A DNA stretch of 64,000 nucleotides, taken from contig NW_024881675.1 of the NCBI RefSeq assembly GCF_019059575.1, positions 744,001-808,000 of the forward strand, written 5' to 3'. This DNA is from Amphibalanus amphitrite. Its lineage: Eukaryota > Arthropoda > Thecostraca > Balanomorpha > Balanidae. Below are positions 10,345-19,342 of the stretch, one piece after another; position 1 is the stretch's first letter; each line of letters starts with the position of its first letter. The translations under genes and the position numbers were made by a program. Under the pieces are notes generated by a model. It was not told where the DNA came from and did not search any database. It worked only from the letters and a program-made list of their open reading frames with translations.

Positions 10345-13300
10345 TCACAGTTCCGTTATAAGTCGGCGGGTTGCTTTCCGGCGCCTGCCGGGCCGGCGGC
10401 CGCCGCGTGTGCTGGTCCCAGCTCCGGCGTTCACTGCTTTTGTGCCAGCAGTTACCGGCTGATCCGCCGCGCTGGCGCTGTTTCCCGTTCCCAGCTGTCT
10501 GTCTCTGTCCTCGCCGACTCTGGGCGAGTCTGGCGACCCGTCTGTTTCTGGCCGACCAGTGGTGTCGGCGCTGCTGCCGGCGTCCGTACCGGGTCTACCG
10601 TCTGCAGGAGATCGGCCGGGTGTGCAGGTGCCGCTGGCCGGTACCGGGTCGCTGCCAGTACCGCTGCTGACCGGGACCGTGCCCGTGTCCGGGCTGCTGG
10701 CCGCACCTGAGCCGCCGGCCGCCCCGGTACCGGGCCGCTGCTCGTGACGCTGCTGACCGGGACCGTGTCCGGGCTCCTGGCCGCTCCCGAACCGCTGCCG
10801 CTGACCGGTACCACCGACAGCGTCAGGCCCGCTGGCCGCGCCGCGTCCGCTGACGATGCCGTCGCCGTGAGTCGCGCCCGGCCGGCCGACTGCGCCGGGT
10901 CCGGGGACTGCACTGGGCTCGGCAGGCGTGTCGGGGTCGCGGGGCGCGCCAGCATGACGGAGCTGATCGGCGTGTCGGGACCAGATCGCGCTCCCCACGT
11001 CCACTTCGAACGACAGCGGGCCCGTCCGGGCGGTGATGACGCCCCGCCGCCACTTGGACGGTCCACCGTAGGCCCGTGTCCAGACGTGGTCTCCGATCGA
11101 GAACTGCCTGTTGTGACCTGGCCTACCGGCCTGCCACTGGCGAAGTTTTTCCTCGCGCTGCCGCACGTCCACATCCGGCTTTAGGAGGTCCAGGTTGGTT
11201 CGCACGTTCCGTCCCAGCATCATTTCCGCTGGAGACCTCCCCGTGGTCGCGTGTGGCGCCACCCGGTATGCCAGCAAGAACCGCTGTAGGCGCTGAGAAA
11301 GCGTTCCTCCGTCCTTGAGTGCAGCTTTCAAGCCATTCTTTACGGTTTGCACTGCGCGCTCCGCCGCCCCGTTGCTACTTGGATGCCACGGCGCTGTCCT
11401 GATGTGCCGAATCCCATTCGAGTTCAGGAACTGGGAGAACGCAGTGGCGGTCAGCTGGGGTCCATTGTCGCTGACCACCTGGACCGGCAATCCAAACCTG
11501 GCGAACATTTCGCGCAGAACACGCACAGTGCTTTCCGTGCTGGTCTCACGCATCGGCACTGCCTCCACCCAGCGCGAGTAGCTGTCATACACTATCAGAA
11601 AGAAAGAGCCCTGGAAAGGTCCAGCGAAGTCGATGTGAACCCTGAACCAGCAGCTGTCCGTCGGTTCCCAAGGGTGAAGTTCAGCACGCGGTGGTGCCCC
11701 GCGCTTTTCCATGCAAGCCGCGCAGTCACGCGCCAGGGCCTCCAGCTCGGCGTCCATGCCCGGCCACCATACGTATCGGCGCGCCACACCTTTCATTTTG
11801 GCGCTGCCCAGGTGACCTTGGTGCAGCTCTGCCAGCACCTGTTGCCGAAGGCAGTGGGGAACCACCGTCCTGCCACCCCAGAGCAGACATCCCAGGTCCG
11901 TGGAGAGCTCATCCCGCCTCTGACGGAACGGGGCCAGCTCCTGCTCCACCTGTCCGGGCCACCCACTGTGCACGTACGTCAGGACGCGCGACAGTACCCG
12001 ATCGCGGCGTGTCGCCGCCGCGAGTTGTTTGGCCGTCAGAACTGGAGCTACACCGTCCATGAACAGCAGATACGAGCCGCCGCTGGTGTCGTCCTCCGCG
12101 TCCGCTGGCTCGACCTCTCCGCCTGGCACTGCCATACGAGACAGACTGTCCGCCAGGTGCATGTCTTCTGATGGACGTAGCGGGCGCCCCGGCACCGCCA
12201 TGCGGGACAGGCTGTCAGCCAGATGCATGTTCTCCGAAGGTCTCAGCTCGACGTCGTACGTGAAGGCTGCGAGCTGCAGTGCGTACCTCTGTAGTCTCGC
12301 CGCAGCGAGGGTCGGCAGCTCGCGTTCGGGACAGAGGATACGCGACAGCGCTCTGTTATCCGTGACGAGAGTCCATCGTCGGCCATAGAGGAACTGCCCG
12401 AACCGTTTGACGGCGAATGACACTGCCAGAGCCTCCTTTTCCACCATCGGGTACTTCCTCTCGGTGCCGGTGAGTGTGCGGGAGGCGTACATTATTGGGC
12501 GCTCCAGTCCTTCGCCGTCGGGCTGTGTCAGTACTGCTCCCACTCCGACCTCGCTGCTGTCCGTTACCAACTTGAGCGGCGCCTCCGGCTCGTACCGCTT
12601 GAGTACCGTGTCTCCTGCCAGGAGCTGTCTGACCTGAGTCAGCGCGTGTCGACATTCGCTGCTCCATTCCCACGGCACCCCTTTCTGCAGCAGGCGGTAG
12701 AGCGGCGCCAGCAGCGTCGACAGGTTGGGTAGCAGCCGCTGATAGTAGGTGATACTACCCAGGATGCTGCGCAGCGCCTTGACGTCCTTGGGGTCCGGCA
12801 TGTCCAGCACGGCTTGGACCTTGTCCTTCACCGGCCGCAGTCCGTTCGCCGATATACACCAGCCGAGATACTGCACTTCATCGAGTCCCAGGCGGCACTT
12901 TTCTCGCTTCAGTTTGACCCCGTGCTGCTCCAGGCGAGCCAGCACTCGGTCGAGCCGCTGCGCCAGCTCCTTCCGGTCGGCGCCTGCGATGAGCAGATCG
13001 TCCTGGTACGCCACGCAGCCGTCAATTCCATCCAGGATATGGTCGATCGCTGATTGGAAAATTGAGCTGCACGCCGAGATCCCGAACGGCAGAGCGAGCA
13101 TTCGGTACCTTCCTCGGTGTGTGACCACGGTCGTCATGTCACGTGACTCCTCTCCGAGCTCCAGCTGTAGGAACGCGTCCTTAAGGTCGAGTTTACAGAA
13201 CTGCTGTCCTCTGACGTTCGCGAAGATGTCCTCCGGCGTTGGCGTCGGGTGCGTGGCCATCTGCAGTTGCGGATTTACCGTCAGGCGGTAGTCTCCGCAC

Positions 13301-14919
13301 AAACGTATGCCTCCATCGGCACGCGGGACTGTCACCAGCGGAGTGCCCCATCCCAGGGCGTCGTTTGGTCCGATTTTCTCCGCTATACCGGCTTCCACCC
13401 ACCGGTCCAGCTCCCGCTCCACGGCTGGTTTGAGCGCGTAGGGAGGCAGACGTACCGGCCTCGACACAGGCTGCGCGTCGGGTTTGAGGACCAGGTGCGC
13501 CTTGGTCCCTTTGATCCGCCCCGGGCGGCCATCGAACACCGGCGCGTGCCGATCACAGACCGCTTGCAGATCTGCGGCCACGCCGCCCGGTCCGACGGTC
13601 AGTACTGCAGCCTCGCCACTCGCGCTGATGTTCAGGGCCGACATCCAGTCGCGGCCCAGCAGTCGTCTCTCGCCGGGCAGGTCGACCACCACCAGTCGCA
13701 AACGGTGATCACGCCCCCGGAACCTCACCGACACCTGACCTTCACCGATCAGAGGGATGACGTGACCGGTGAATGAGGTGAGGTGCAGTGGGCTGGGCCT
13801 CAGCTGCAGACCAGGGATGAGCGTGTCACGCCCCACTGCGGTTACGGGGCTGCCGCTGTCCACCAGCATGTTGATTTTTACCCCGTTGACCGGCACGGTG
13901 ACTGTAACTGCCTGCGTCAGGTTTACCGAGTTGATGCTCCCGAAGCCGAAATCGATGCCCCACATGTCTGTATCGTCCTTCTGAGGGCACTGGTGCCGCA
14001 GGTGTCCGACCTTGTTACACTTGAAGCACCGCCGCGTCTCTGGACGCCTGCCGTCGGCGCCGCCTCCGTCAGCCGTTCCGCCGTCGCGCTCCCGGCCGCG
14101 CGGCCGCCGCGGCTGCTGCTGCTGGGCAGGGCGCCCCCTGCCTGTTGCCGGCCGATGCTGCTGCTGCTGCTGGTCCTGTCGCGCAGGACAGTCGCGGCGC
14201 AGGTGTCCCAGCGTTCCGCAGTGATAACAGCGGACCGCTCGCCGTCCGCGCGGCGCCGCTGCCCGGCCAATGTCCGGCCGCCCGCCCACCGCGTCCACGG
14301 AGTGCGGCTCTGGCGGATAGGGCGGCTGGTCGCCCACGGCGGCTGGCCTCTCCGTTACGCGCGTGGCAGCCAGCTGGGCGCCGAGCTGCTGGAGGTCGCG
14401 GTGGGCACGGCCCGCCTGCCGGACCTCCTCCAGTGTGAGTTTGTCCCCCTTAGAGGCCGCCAACTGGACAAGCTTCTCTTGGAGACCCGCTCGGCAGCCC
14501 AGCACGCACTGATCCCTCAGTTCTGTGTCCGTTTCCGTGGCGGGGTAGCTGCACAGCGCGATTTGAGCACGGAGGCGCCCCAGAAAGTGCTCTAGGTCCT
14601 CCGATGCCTCCATCCGCATTTGGTGGAACGCGGAACGCTCTGCCACGGTGTTCCTTACTGGGGACAGGTAAGCTGTCAGCTTCTTCTTCAGTTTGTCGTA
14701 GTCGTCGGCCTCCGCCGTCGCGTCGGTCTCCTCCGGCAGGGTGTCCACGAGGTCGGCGACGTCTGGCCCGATCAGATGCAGGAGGACGGCACTCTTGCGG
14801 TTTGAATCCTGAATGCCGACGGCGGCCATGTACCTGTCCACCTCCCTCAGCCACCTCCCAAAATCCCCGCCCGGGGAATAGCGCGCTACAGGCGGGAAGG
14901 CCATCCCTTGGGCCTCCAT
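10345..14919 (-). CDS. Gag-Pol polyprotein of the Ty3/gypsy element
   Basis: One open frame of about 1524 codons; the first true ATG is at 14919 (the frame is open five codons further upstream from a GTG). In order: a Gag domain; two CCHC zinc knuckles near residues 234 and 301 (CYHCGTLGH.., CFKCNKVGH..); an aspartic protease with DSG near 357; reverse transcriptase with YQDD near 641; RNase H with TDSSEVGVGAVL near 790 and TDNRALS near 859; an integrase H2C2 zinc domain near 1040 and the D,D,E core (HIDFAGPF, VSDNGPQ, SNGAAER) near 1101, 1155 and 1191. The last ~150 residues are low-complexity Gly/Pro/Ser/Thr-rich, ending in a basic stretch, and no chromodomain is recognisable. Gag and Pol are fused without a frameshift. 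No stop or frameshift is visible, so the polyprotein appears intact. Confidence 0.95.
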   Translation of the reverse strand: MEAQGMAFPPVARYSPGGDFGRWLREVDRYMAAVGIQDSNRKSAVLLHLIGPDVADLVDTLPEETDATAEADDYDKLKKKLTAYLSPVRNTVAERSAFHQMRMEASEDLEHFLGRLRAQIALCSYPATETDTELRDQCVLGCRAGLQEKLVQLAASKGDKLTLEEVRQAGRAHRDLQQLGAQLAATRVTERPAAVGDQPPYPPEPHSVDAVGGRPDIGRAAAPRGRRAVRCYHCGTLGHLRRDCPARQDQQQQQHRPATGRGRPAQQQQPRRPRGRERDGGTADGGGADGRRPETRRCFKCNKVGHLRHQCPQKDDTDMWGIDFGFGSINSVNLTQAVTVTVPVNGVKINMLVDSGSPVTAVGRDTLIPGLQLRPSPLHLTSFTGHVIPLIGEGQVSVRFRGRDHRLRLVVVDLPGERRLLGRDWMSALNISASGEAAVLTVGPGGVAADLQAVCDRHAPVFDGRPGRIKGTKAHLVLKPDAQPVSRPVRLPPYALKPAVERELDRWVEAGIAEKIGPNDALGWGTPLVTVPRADGGIRLCGDYRLTVNPQLQMATHPTPTPEDIFANVRGQQFCKLDLKDAFLQLELGEESRDMTTVVTHRGRYRMLALPFGISACSSIFQSAIDHILDGIDGCVAYQDDLLIAGADRKELAQRLDRVLARLEQHGVKLKREKCRLGLDEVQYLGWCISANGLRPVKDKVQAVLDMPDPKDVKALRSILGSITYYQRLLPNLSTLLAPLYRLLQKGVPWEWSSECRHALTQVRQLLAGDTVLKRYEPEAPLKLVTDSSEVGVGAVLTQPDGEGLERPIMYASRTLTGTERKYPMVEKEALAVSFAVKRFGQFLYGRRWTLVTDNRALSRILCPERELPTLAAARLQRYALQLAAFTYDVELRPSENMHLADSLSRMAVPGRPLRPSEDMHLADSLSRMAVPGGEVEPADAEDDTSGGSYLLFMDGVAPVLTAKQLAAATRRDRVLSRVLTYVHSGWPGQVEQELAPFRQRRDELSTDLGCLLWGGRTVVPHCLRQQVLAELHQGHLGSAKMKGVARRYVWWPGMDAELEALARDCAACMEKRGAPPRAELHPWEPTDSCWFRVHIDFAGPFQGSFFLIVYDSYSRWVEAVPMRETSTESTVRVLREMFARFGLPVQVVSDNGPQLTATAFSQFLNSNGIRHIRTAPWHPSSNGAAERAVQTVKNGLKAALKDGGTLSQRLQRFLLAYRVAPHATTGRSPAEMMLGRNVRTNLDLLKPDVDVRQREEKLRQWQAGRPGHNRQFSIGDHVWTRAYGGPSKWRRGVITARTGPLSFEVDVGSAIWSRHADQLRHAGAPRDPDTPAEPSAVPGPGAVGRPGATHGDGIVSGRGAASGPDAVGGTGQRQRFGSGQEPGHGPGQQRHEQRPGTGAAGGSGAASSPDTGTVPVSSGTGSDPVPASGTCTPGRSPADGRPGTDAGSSADTTGRPETDGSPDSPRVGEDRDRQLGTGNSASAADQPVTAGTKAVNAGAGTSTRGGRRPGRRRKATRRLITEL
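12116..12247 (-). repeat. Tandem 22-residue duplication inside pol
   Basis: Two adjacent 66-bp units between RNase H and integrase both encode a segment containing MHLADSLSRMAVPG, preceded by RPSEN in one and RPSED in the other. Most differences between the units are synonymous, so the duplication is older than this insertion and has kept its reading frame. Confidence 0.85.
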
Positions 14920-15631
14920 GACAATTGCCTGCACACCACACTCACAGCAGCCACAGGTCGGTCACGCGCACAGGCTATCACCTCACTGGCGCCGACCGCC
15001 ACACCACCGCTCACTCGTACGGACTGCCCGGCCGCTCGCTGGCCACACGGCAGCCAGTCACGCGGAAGAAGTTACTTGCTGCATCCAGGGGCAGTGAAGT
15101 CAATCTACCAACACCCTCGCGTGGGTGGGGATCGACGACACCTGACCGGCCCCAGTGTGGTGTCTTGCCGCATCCAAAGAGGGCGTTCCACCCTCCGCAC
15201 ACCGGTCACGGCCCGCCGGCCGCTCCGTTAACAGCACGAGCCGCAGCACTTCCTCGCACTTCCGCACCGCTCCGCCGACACCCGGCGACTGGCGGCCCCG
15301 CGCCCCGCCGCCGTGGGCTGCCCCCTTGCGGCAGACCGCCGAAGCTCGCGTGACGTCACACTCACCGCCGCGCCGCCGCACGCGTGGCGGGATGCAAAGA
15401 TGGCCGCCGCGCCGTCCCGCCGCGCGAGCGAAAATATCCAGCAAAATCACGCCGGCGCCCTATGGCCACACTGGTGCGAGCAATTCGGTACACGCAGGAC
15501 ACGAAACTGTTCGGAACTTCAACTTGCCAATACCGCCACGCCACTCCGCTCCAGGCCAAATCAGGCCTCCCACGCACCGGATCGCGATCCCCAGCGTGTC
15601 TCGGAGTGCGTCCGCTGCTCGCCAGTCCGAA
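14920..15631 (-). other. Leader of the LTR element, non-coding
   Basis: About 0.7 kb between the primer-binding site and the Gag ATG, GC-rich. Open frames here are short and lack recognisable domains. Packaging or dimerisation signals would be expected in this part but cannot be identified by eye. Confidence 0.6.
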
Positions 15632-15652
15632 ATCTCAGTCCTTGTCGCCAAG
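15632..15652 (-). other. Primer-binding site of the LTR element
   Basis: Reading the minus strand directly after the 5' LTR gives CT and then TGGCGACAAGGACTG. A TGG start is expected for complementarity to a tRNA CCA end. The tRNA was not identified. Confidence 0.6.
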
Positions 15653-15890
15653 TGTTGTATCGTGAGCCGACTGGCGAGACTATGCGGTTCTTGGGCAGGT
15701 TTATTCTTGGCTTCGCAATCCACGATCACACGTTTACACGGATCCTACCCGGACCGTGCCGGGGGCGGCGCGCGACTTCCCTCTCCCCACGTGCTGCCAT
15801 CTACGCGGGCACGGTAACAATGCTGCCAAAGCAGGGGGATTTCTACCGGCGGAGGGAGTCCTGTTAACATTAACGGGCGACGCCACCACA
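15653..15890 (-). repeat. 5' LTR of the Ty3/gypsy element
   Basis: 238 bp, identical by eye to the copy at 9731-9968. On the plus strand it begins TGTTGTATCGTG and ends GACGCCACCACA. As the 5' LTR it should carry the element's promoter; I could not single out a TATA box with confidence. Confidence 0.95.
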
Positions 15891-15895
15891 TATCT

Positions 15896-16211
15896 CATCT
15901 GGTCTGTTATGTATGTACCAAGATTCTTACAGATAGTGTGGTCTGTACCACACTACACTAAATCTGCACCTCACCAAGCCAAAATCTGCACCGCACCGAA
16001 TCCGCACCAGCCAAACAAGTCAGCATCGACAAGATCTCGTCGAAATTGCCATACTTTGCAGACTGCCTCAAGACCAAGTATAGGTAGACAACAATCAGTG
16101 ATGAATAACTGCACGGGTATATACCTACTGTCCGAGAGGTGTTTTAGCTTCAATCTTACCAGCATTTGAAGTTAAGATGTTGCAGTTAACTGCATGAAAA
16201 TGTTAAGTCCA
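15896..16211. other. Short unique spacer, nothing recognised
   Basis: Host sequence between the LTR element and the next inverted-repeat element. It contains CTGCACC/CCGCACC-like short repeats near 15965-16010 but no supported feature. Confidence 0.4.
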
Positions 16212-16330
16212 GGCTCCACTGTGCGATTTTCCATGTGATTTTGTGAATTTGCGATAAGGGGTGAGCAATATTGCATGATTTACATTCTTGCATTATCACA
16301 AAATCACACGGAAAATCGCATAGTGGAGCC
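16212..16330. mobile_element. Small inverted-repeat element (MITE)
   Basis: The two ends, GGCTCCACTGTGCGATTTTC and its near-exact inverse at 16296-16330, form stems of about 35 bp around a short AT-rich centre. The total is 119 bp, compact enough to fold as one hairpin. No coding capacity. CAG flanks both ends, possibly a 3-bp target duplication. Confidence 0.75.
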
Positions 16331-16409
16331 AGGGCATTAGATTCACTGGGACGATATCAGAAACTTGGACCTGGAAGAAGCATACGAATCGTTCAAGTCG
16401 CGAATCACC

Positions 16410-17746
16410 GGAGACGTAGAAGACTGTTCGGTCAAGAGAAGCGCCCACTCCAGGAAGAACCTATACATGAATCGGGCGGCGATGCAGCTGAGAAAGAGGA
16501 AGCAGGTGCTGTGGGGCGTCTACCGTCAAACTCTCGACAACGTGGATCATGCCCAGTTCGTGAGGTGCAGAAATCAGCTTCGGGCCTGACGAGAAAACTT
16601 CGAAGGGACCAACCACGAGTCAAAGCTGGCGTCGAACCTCAGACAGAACCCCAAAGCATTTTGGAGGTACGCCAACTCCAGGCTGCGTACCAGGTGCCGT
16701 GTTGAAGACCTGATGGATGAAAACGGTGAGCTTGTGTCCAGCAGGCAGCAACCGAGCAAAAGCTGAAGTGCTAAGCAGGTTCTTCTCCAGCGTCTACACC
16801 TCAGAGGGAGCTGAGCCTCCCACAGCTCTGCCATGCAACTTCCAGGGACCCCCACTGGCTGACGTGGATGTATCGCCACAGAAAGTTGAGGCTAAGCTGG
16901 CGGCGGAAGCCAACTAGCTCGCCAAGGGCGGATGCTATTCATCCCCGATTGCTCCGCGAGTCTGCACGTCCTCTGTCCGTGCCCTTGAGTTTGCTATTTG
17001 CAAAATCACTGGAAGCAGGAAGTCTCCCCTCTGATTGGAGGATTGGTGAAGTAGTCCCCATATACAAGAAAGGCGACCGCAGAAACCCCGCGAGCTACCG
17101 ACCAGTGAGCCTTACGTCCATTCCGTCAAAGGTGCTCGAGTCCATCATCCGCGACCATCTTCTTCAACACTTCACGGACGGTGGCCTGCTGCATGCGGCT
17201 CAGCACGGATTTCTCCCGAGGAGATCATGTTCCAGTCAGCTACTGGAGGTGATGGAAGATTGGAGTGCTGCATTGGAAGATGGTGACCCAGTTGATGTCG
17301 TATACCTCGACTTCGCCAAAGCCTTCGACTCGGTGCCGCATCAGCGACTCCTCAGTAAGCTGCGCGCCTATGGAGTCGGGGGGAAGCTGCTGAGTTGGAT
17401 TGAGGCTTTCCTTGTTGGTCGTACTCAGAGGGTTGTGCTGCAGGGATCGAGGTCTGGCTGGGTCCCCGCCACCAGCGGTATCCCCCAGGAATCGGTCCTT
17501 GGTCCCGCCCTCTTTACGATTTTCGTCAATGACATGCCCCAGCGAGTGTCGAGCTGTGTCAAGCTGTTTGCAGACGACACAAAACTCTACCGTCGTGTGA
17601 CAGGTGACCCTGCCGGCCTTCAAGCTGACATCAACGCTCTGGTCAACTGGTCTAAGAAGTGGCTGTTGCCCTTCAATGTGTCGAAGTGCAAAGTGATGCA
17701 TGTCAGAGGTCTGAATCCTGAGCACACATACTTACTGGATAACGCC
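16410..17746 (+). pseudogene. LINE A reverse transcriptase, left part, frameshifted
   Basis: Conserved stretches shift between reading frames: SRKNLYMNRAAMQLRKRK, then KAFWRYANSRLR after a stop, then AEVLSRFFSSVYTSE, then the RT core from about 16930. The catalytic FADD is present (17568-17579). A conserved Pro-Gln-Gly-Ser turn is altered to PQESVLGP, another sign of decay. Confidence 0.85.
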
Positions 17747-18146
17747 CGGGAGCCTGGGAGCTGCGGACCAACTCTGCACACTAAACCTGGTTTGGAAGTA
17801 CCACTGCATGGTCTGTCTGTCCTGCCACAAACCGCTTGCCCAGGCCCAGCTTGCACGCTTGCATGCTGCATCACTCTATGTTCCTTGTCCTTGCCTTTGT
17901 GTGCTCATTTCTCTTATTCTGATTTGGATTAATTAGGTACCCACTACTGTGATAGTGTTTGTTTAGGCATCTATTTGCATCTATCTTTGTTAATTCCTAT
18001 CAAGTGCTGCTAGTATTTATTTATTTCATTTAATCAATTCTTGCATATCTGTTGCACTGACTTGATTGCTTTCCGTTGTGTGATGTCTGCTCTGCATGTT
18101 GTGTGACGGCTGCCCTGCATGTAAGTGTTGAGTCATAACAATAGCC

Positions 18147-19337
18147 ATGCCAACCCGAAGCCAACTCAAAAATGCTAAAAAGAACAGTGTGGCTGCCGTG
18201 GCATCCACCTCTGGTGGTGGTGTTACTGGCGCTGCCCCCTCTCCTGATCTCTGCACCCCTAGCGCATCTGGTGGTGCTACTGCCGCACCCGATCTCTGTG
18301 GTACTTGCAATCTGCTGGTTGGAGACAACAGCATTGGCTGTGACAAATGTGAGGTGTGGCTACACGCTACAGAGATGTGCTCGGGCCTGCCCCAGAAGGT
18401 AATCGATGTTATACTTGAGTACAGTGGTGAAGGTATTAACTACATGTGCATGAAGTGTAGAGTCACCCGAGCATCCACCGCAGGCCAGGGCTCGGGTGGT
18501 TCCCCCTCTGCCCGAGCTGACAAATTTATGGCTGATACACTTCAGCAGCTATTTCAACAGCTGCGTGGGATGACGTCTGTCCTCTCATCCCTCTCTGCGG
18601 AGGTCCGCACCCTCTCCGCTGAGAGAGAGTCTCGCAACAACCCAACCCAACCCAACCCAAGCTGTGGCCCCCCAGCTCCTTCACTGAACCTGGGATCATT
18701 CCCACCTCTGGCCCAACTGAACCATAACATCCCGCCCCCTGGACGAGACTCCAATCTTGATGGACCATCATCTTCTTCACTTGACCAGTACAGACTCATT
18801 GTTCGTAAGGAGCTGAGAGAGATGCATGAGAGGGACAAGCGTCGAGACTCTATCATTGTTCGTGGTTTGAAAGCTACTACTCCTGGCGGGGTTGTGGATG
18901 AGTTCTGCGAAATCTCCCAAAGGAAGATGGGGGCCAGAGTGGTGTTATCTGATGTTGTGATCATCCCAGGTCATTCCGGCATCTGTCGTGCAAAGATCCC
19001 TAACCCAGCAGAGAGGAAACTAGTTCTAGATCAGGCTAAGGAACTCAGACATACCGAGTACAAACATGTTTACATTAGGAGAGATCTCACCTTTGCGCAG
19101 AGAGGTGAACTCAGGCTGAGGCGGGAGGCGGATGCTGCCAGCAAACAACCTGGGAGTGCTGCTGCTGCGGAACCTCCCCCAAACAGAGAGACCGTTCCCA
19201 AGACGGTCTGGTCACCTGACCAACTCCCACAGGCAGCTGACGGAGGTACCGCGACGCCACCCAGCGGAGGCAACCCTCAGGGCCCCGCACCATCTTCAGA
19301 CCCACCTCACTCCGACAGGGATGAGACGCAAAACTAA
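18147..19337 (+). CDS. LINE B ORF1 protein with PHD-type zinc finger
   Basis: 396 residues. A C4HC3 finger is explicit: Cys51, 54, 65, 68, His73, Cys78, 101 and 104, with the sequence CGTCNLLVGDNSIGCDKC. PHD or PHD-like fingers are known in ORF1 proteins of CR1-clade LINEs. After it comes a Ser/Pro-rich stretch, a region likely to be helical (RKELREMHERDKRRDSIIVR) and an RRM-like or basic part (AKIPNPAERKLVLDQAKELR). The Pro-rich tail ends at TAA 19335-19337. It probably binds element RNA. ORF2 starts five bases later. Confidence 0.88.
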   Translation: MPTRSQLKNAKKNSVAAVASTSGGGVTGAAPSPDLCTPSASGGATAAPDLCGTCNLLVGDNSIGCDKCEVWLHATEMCSGLPQKVIDVILEYSGEGINYMCMKCRVTRASTAGQGSGGSPSARADKFMADTLQQLFQQLRGMTSVLSSLSAEVRTLSAERESRNNPTQPNPSCGPPAPSLNLGSFPPLAQLNHNIPPPGRDSNLDGPSSSSLDQYRLIVRKELREMHERDKRRDSIIVRGLKATTPGGVVDEFCEISQRKMGARVVLSDVVIIPGHSGICRAKIPNPAERKLVLDQAKELRHTEYKHVYIRRDLTFAQRGELRLRREADAASKQPGSAAAAEPPPNRETVPKTVWSPDQLPQAADGGTATPPSGGNPQGPAPSSDPPHSDRDETQN

Positions 19338-19342
19338 ATGTT

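Larger units (their letters stand above)
9731..15890 (-). mobile_element. Full-length Ty3/gypsy-type LTR retrotransposon
   Basis: The element is 6160 bp and lies on the minus strand, so its 5' LTR is at the right. Two 238-bp LTRs (9731-9968 and 15653-15890) start TG and end CA and show no difference by eye. The host sequence TATCT flanks both sides (9726-9730 and 15891-15895). A primer-binding site and polypurine tract sit next to the LTRs, and a single Gag-Pol frame is open throughout. There is no env-like frame after pol. Identical LTRs, an exact target duplication and an unbroken frame together indicate recent insertion. Confidence 0.96.

Noticed and set aside
14919-14934. Five extra codons upstream of the Gag ATG
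   Set aside because: That start would use GTG, and a proper ATG lies at 14919.
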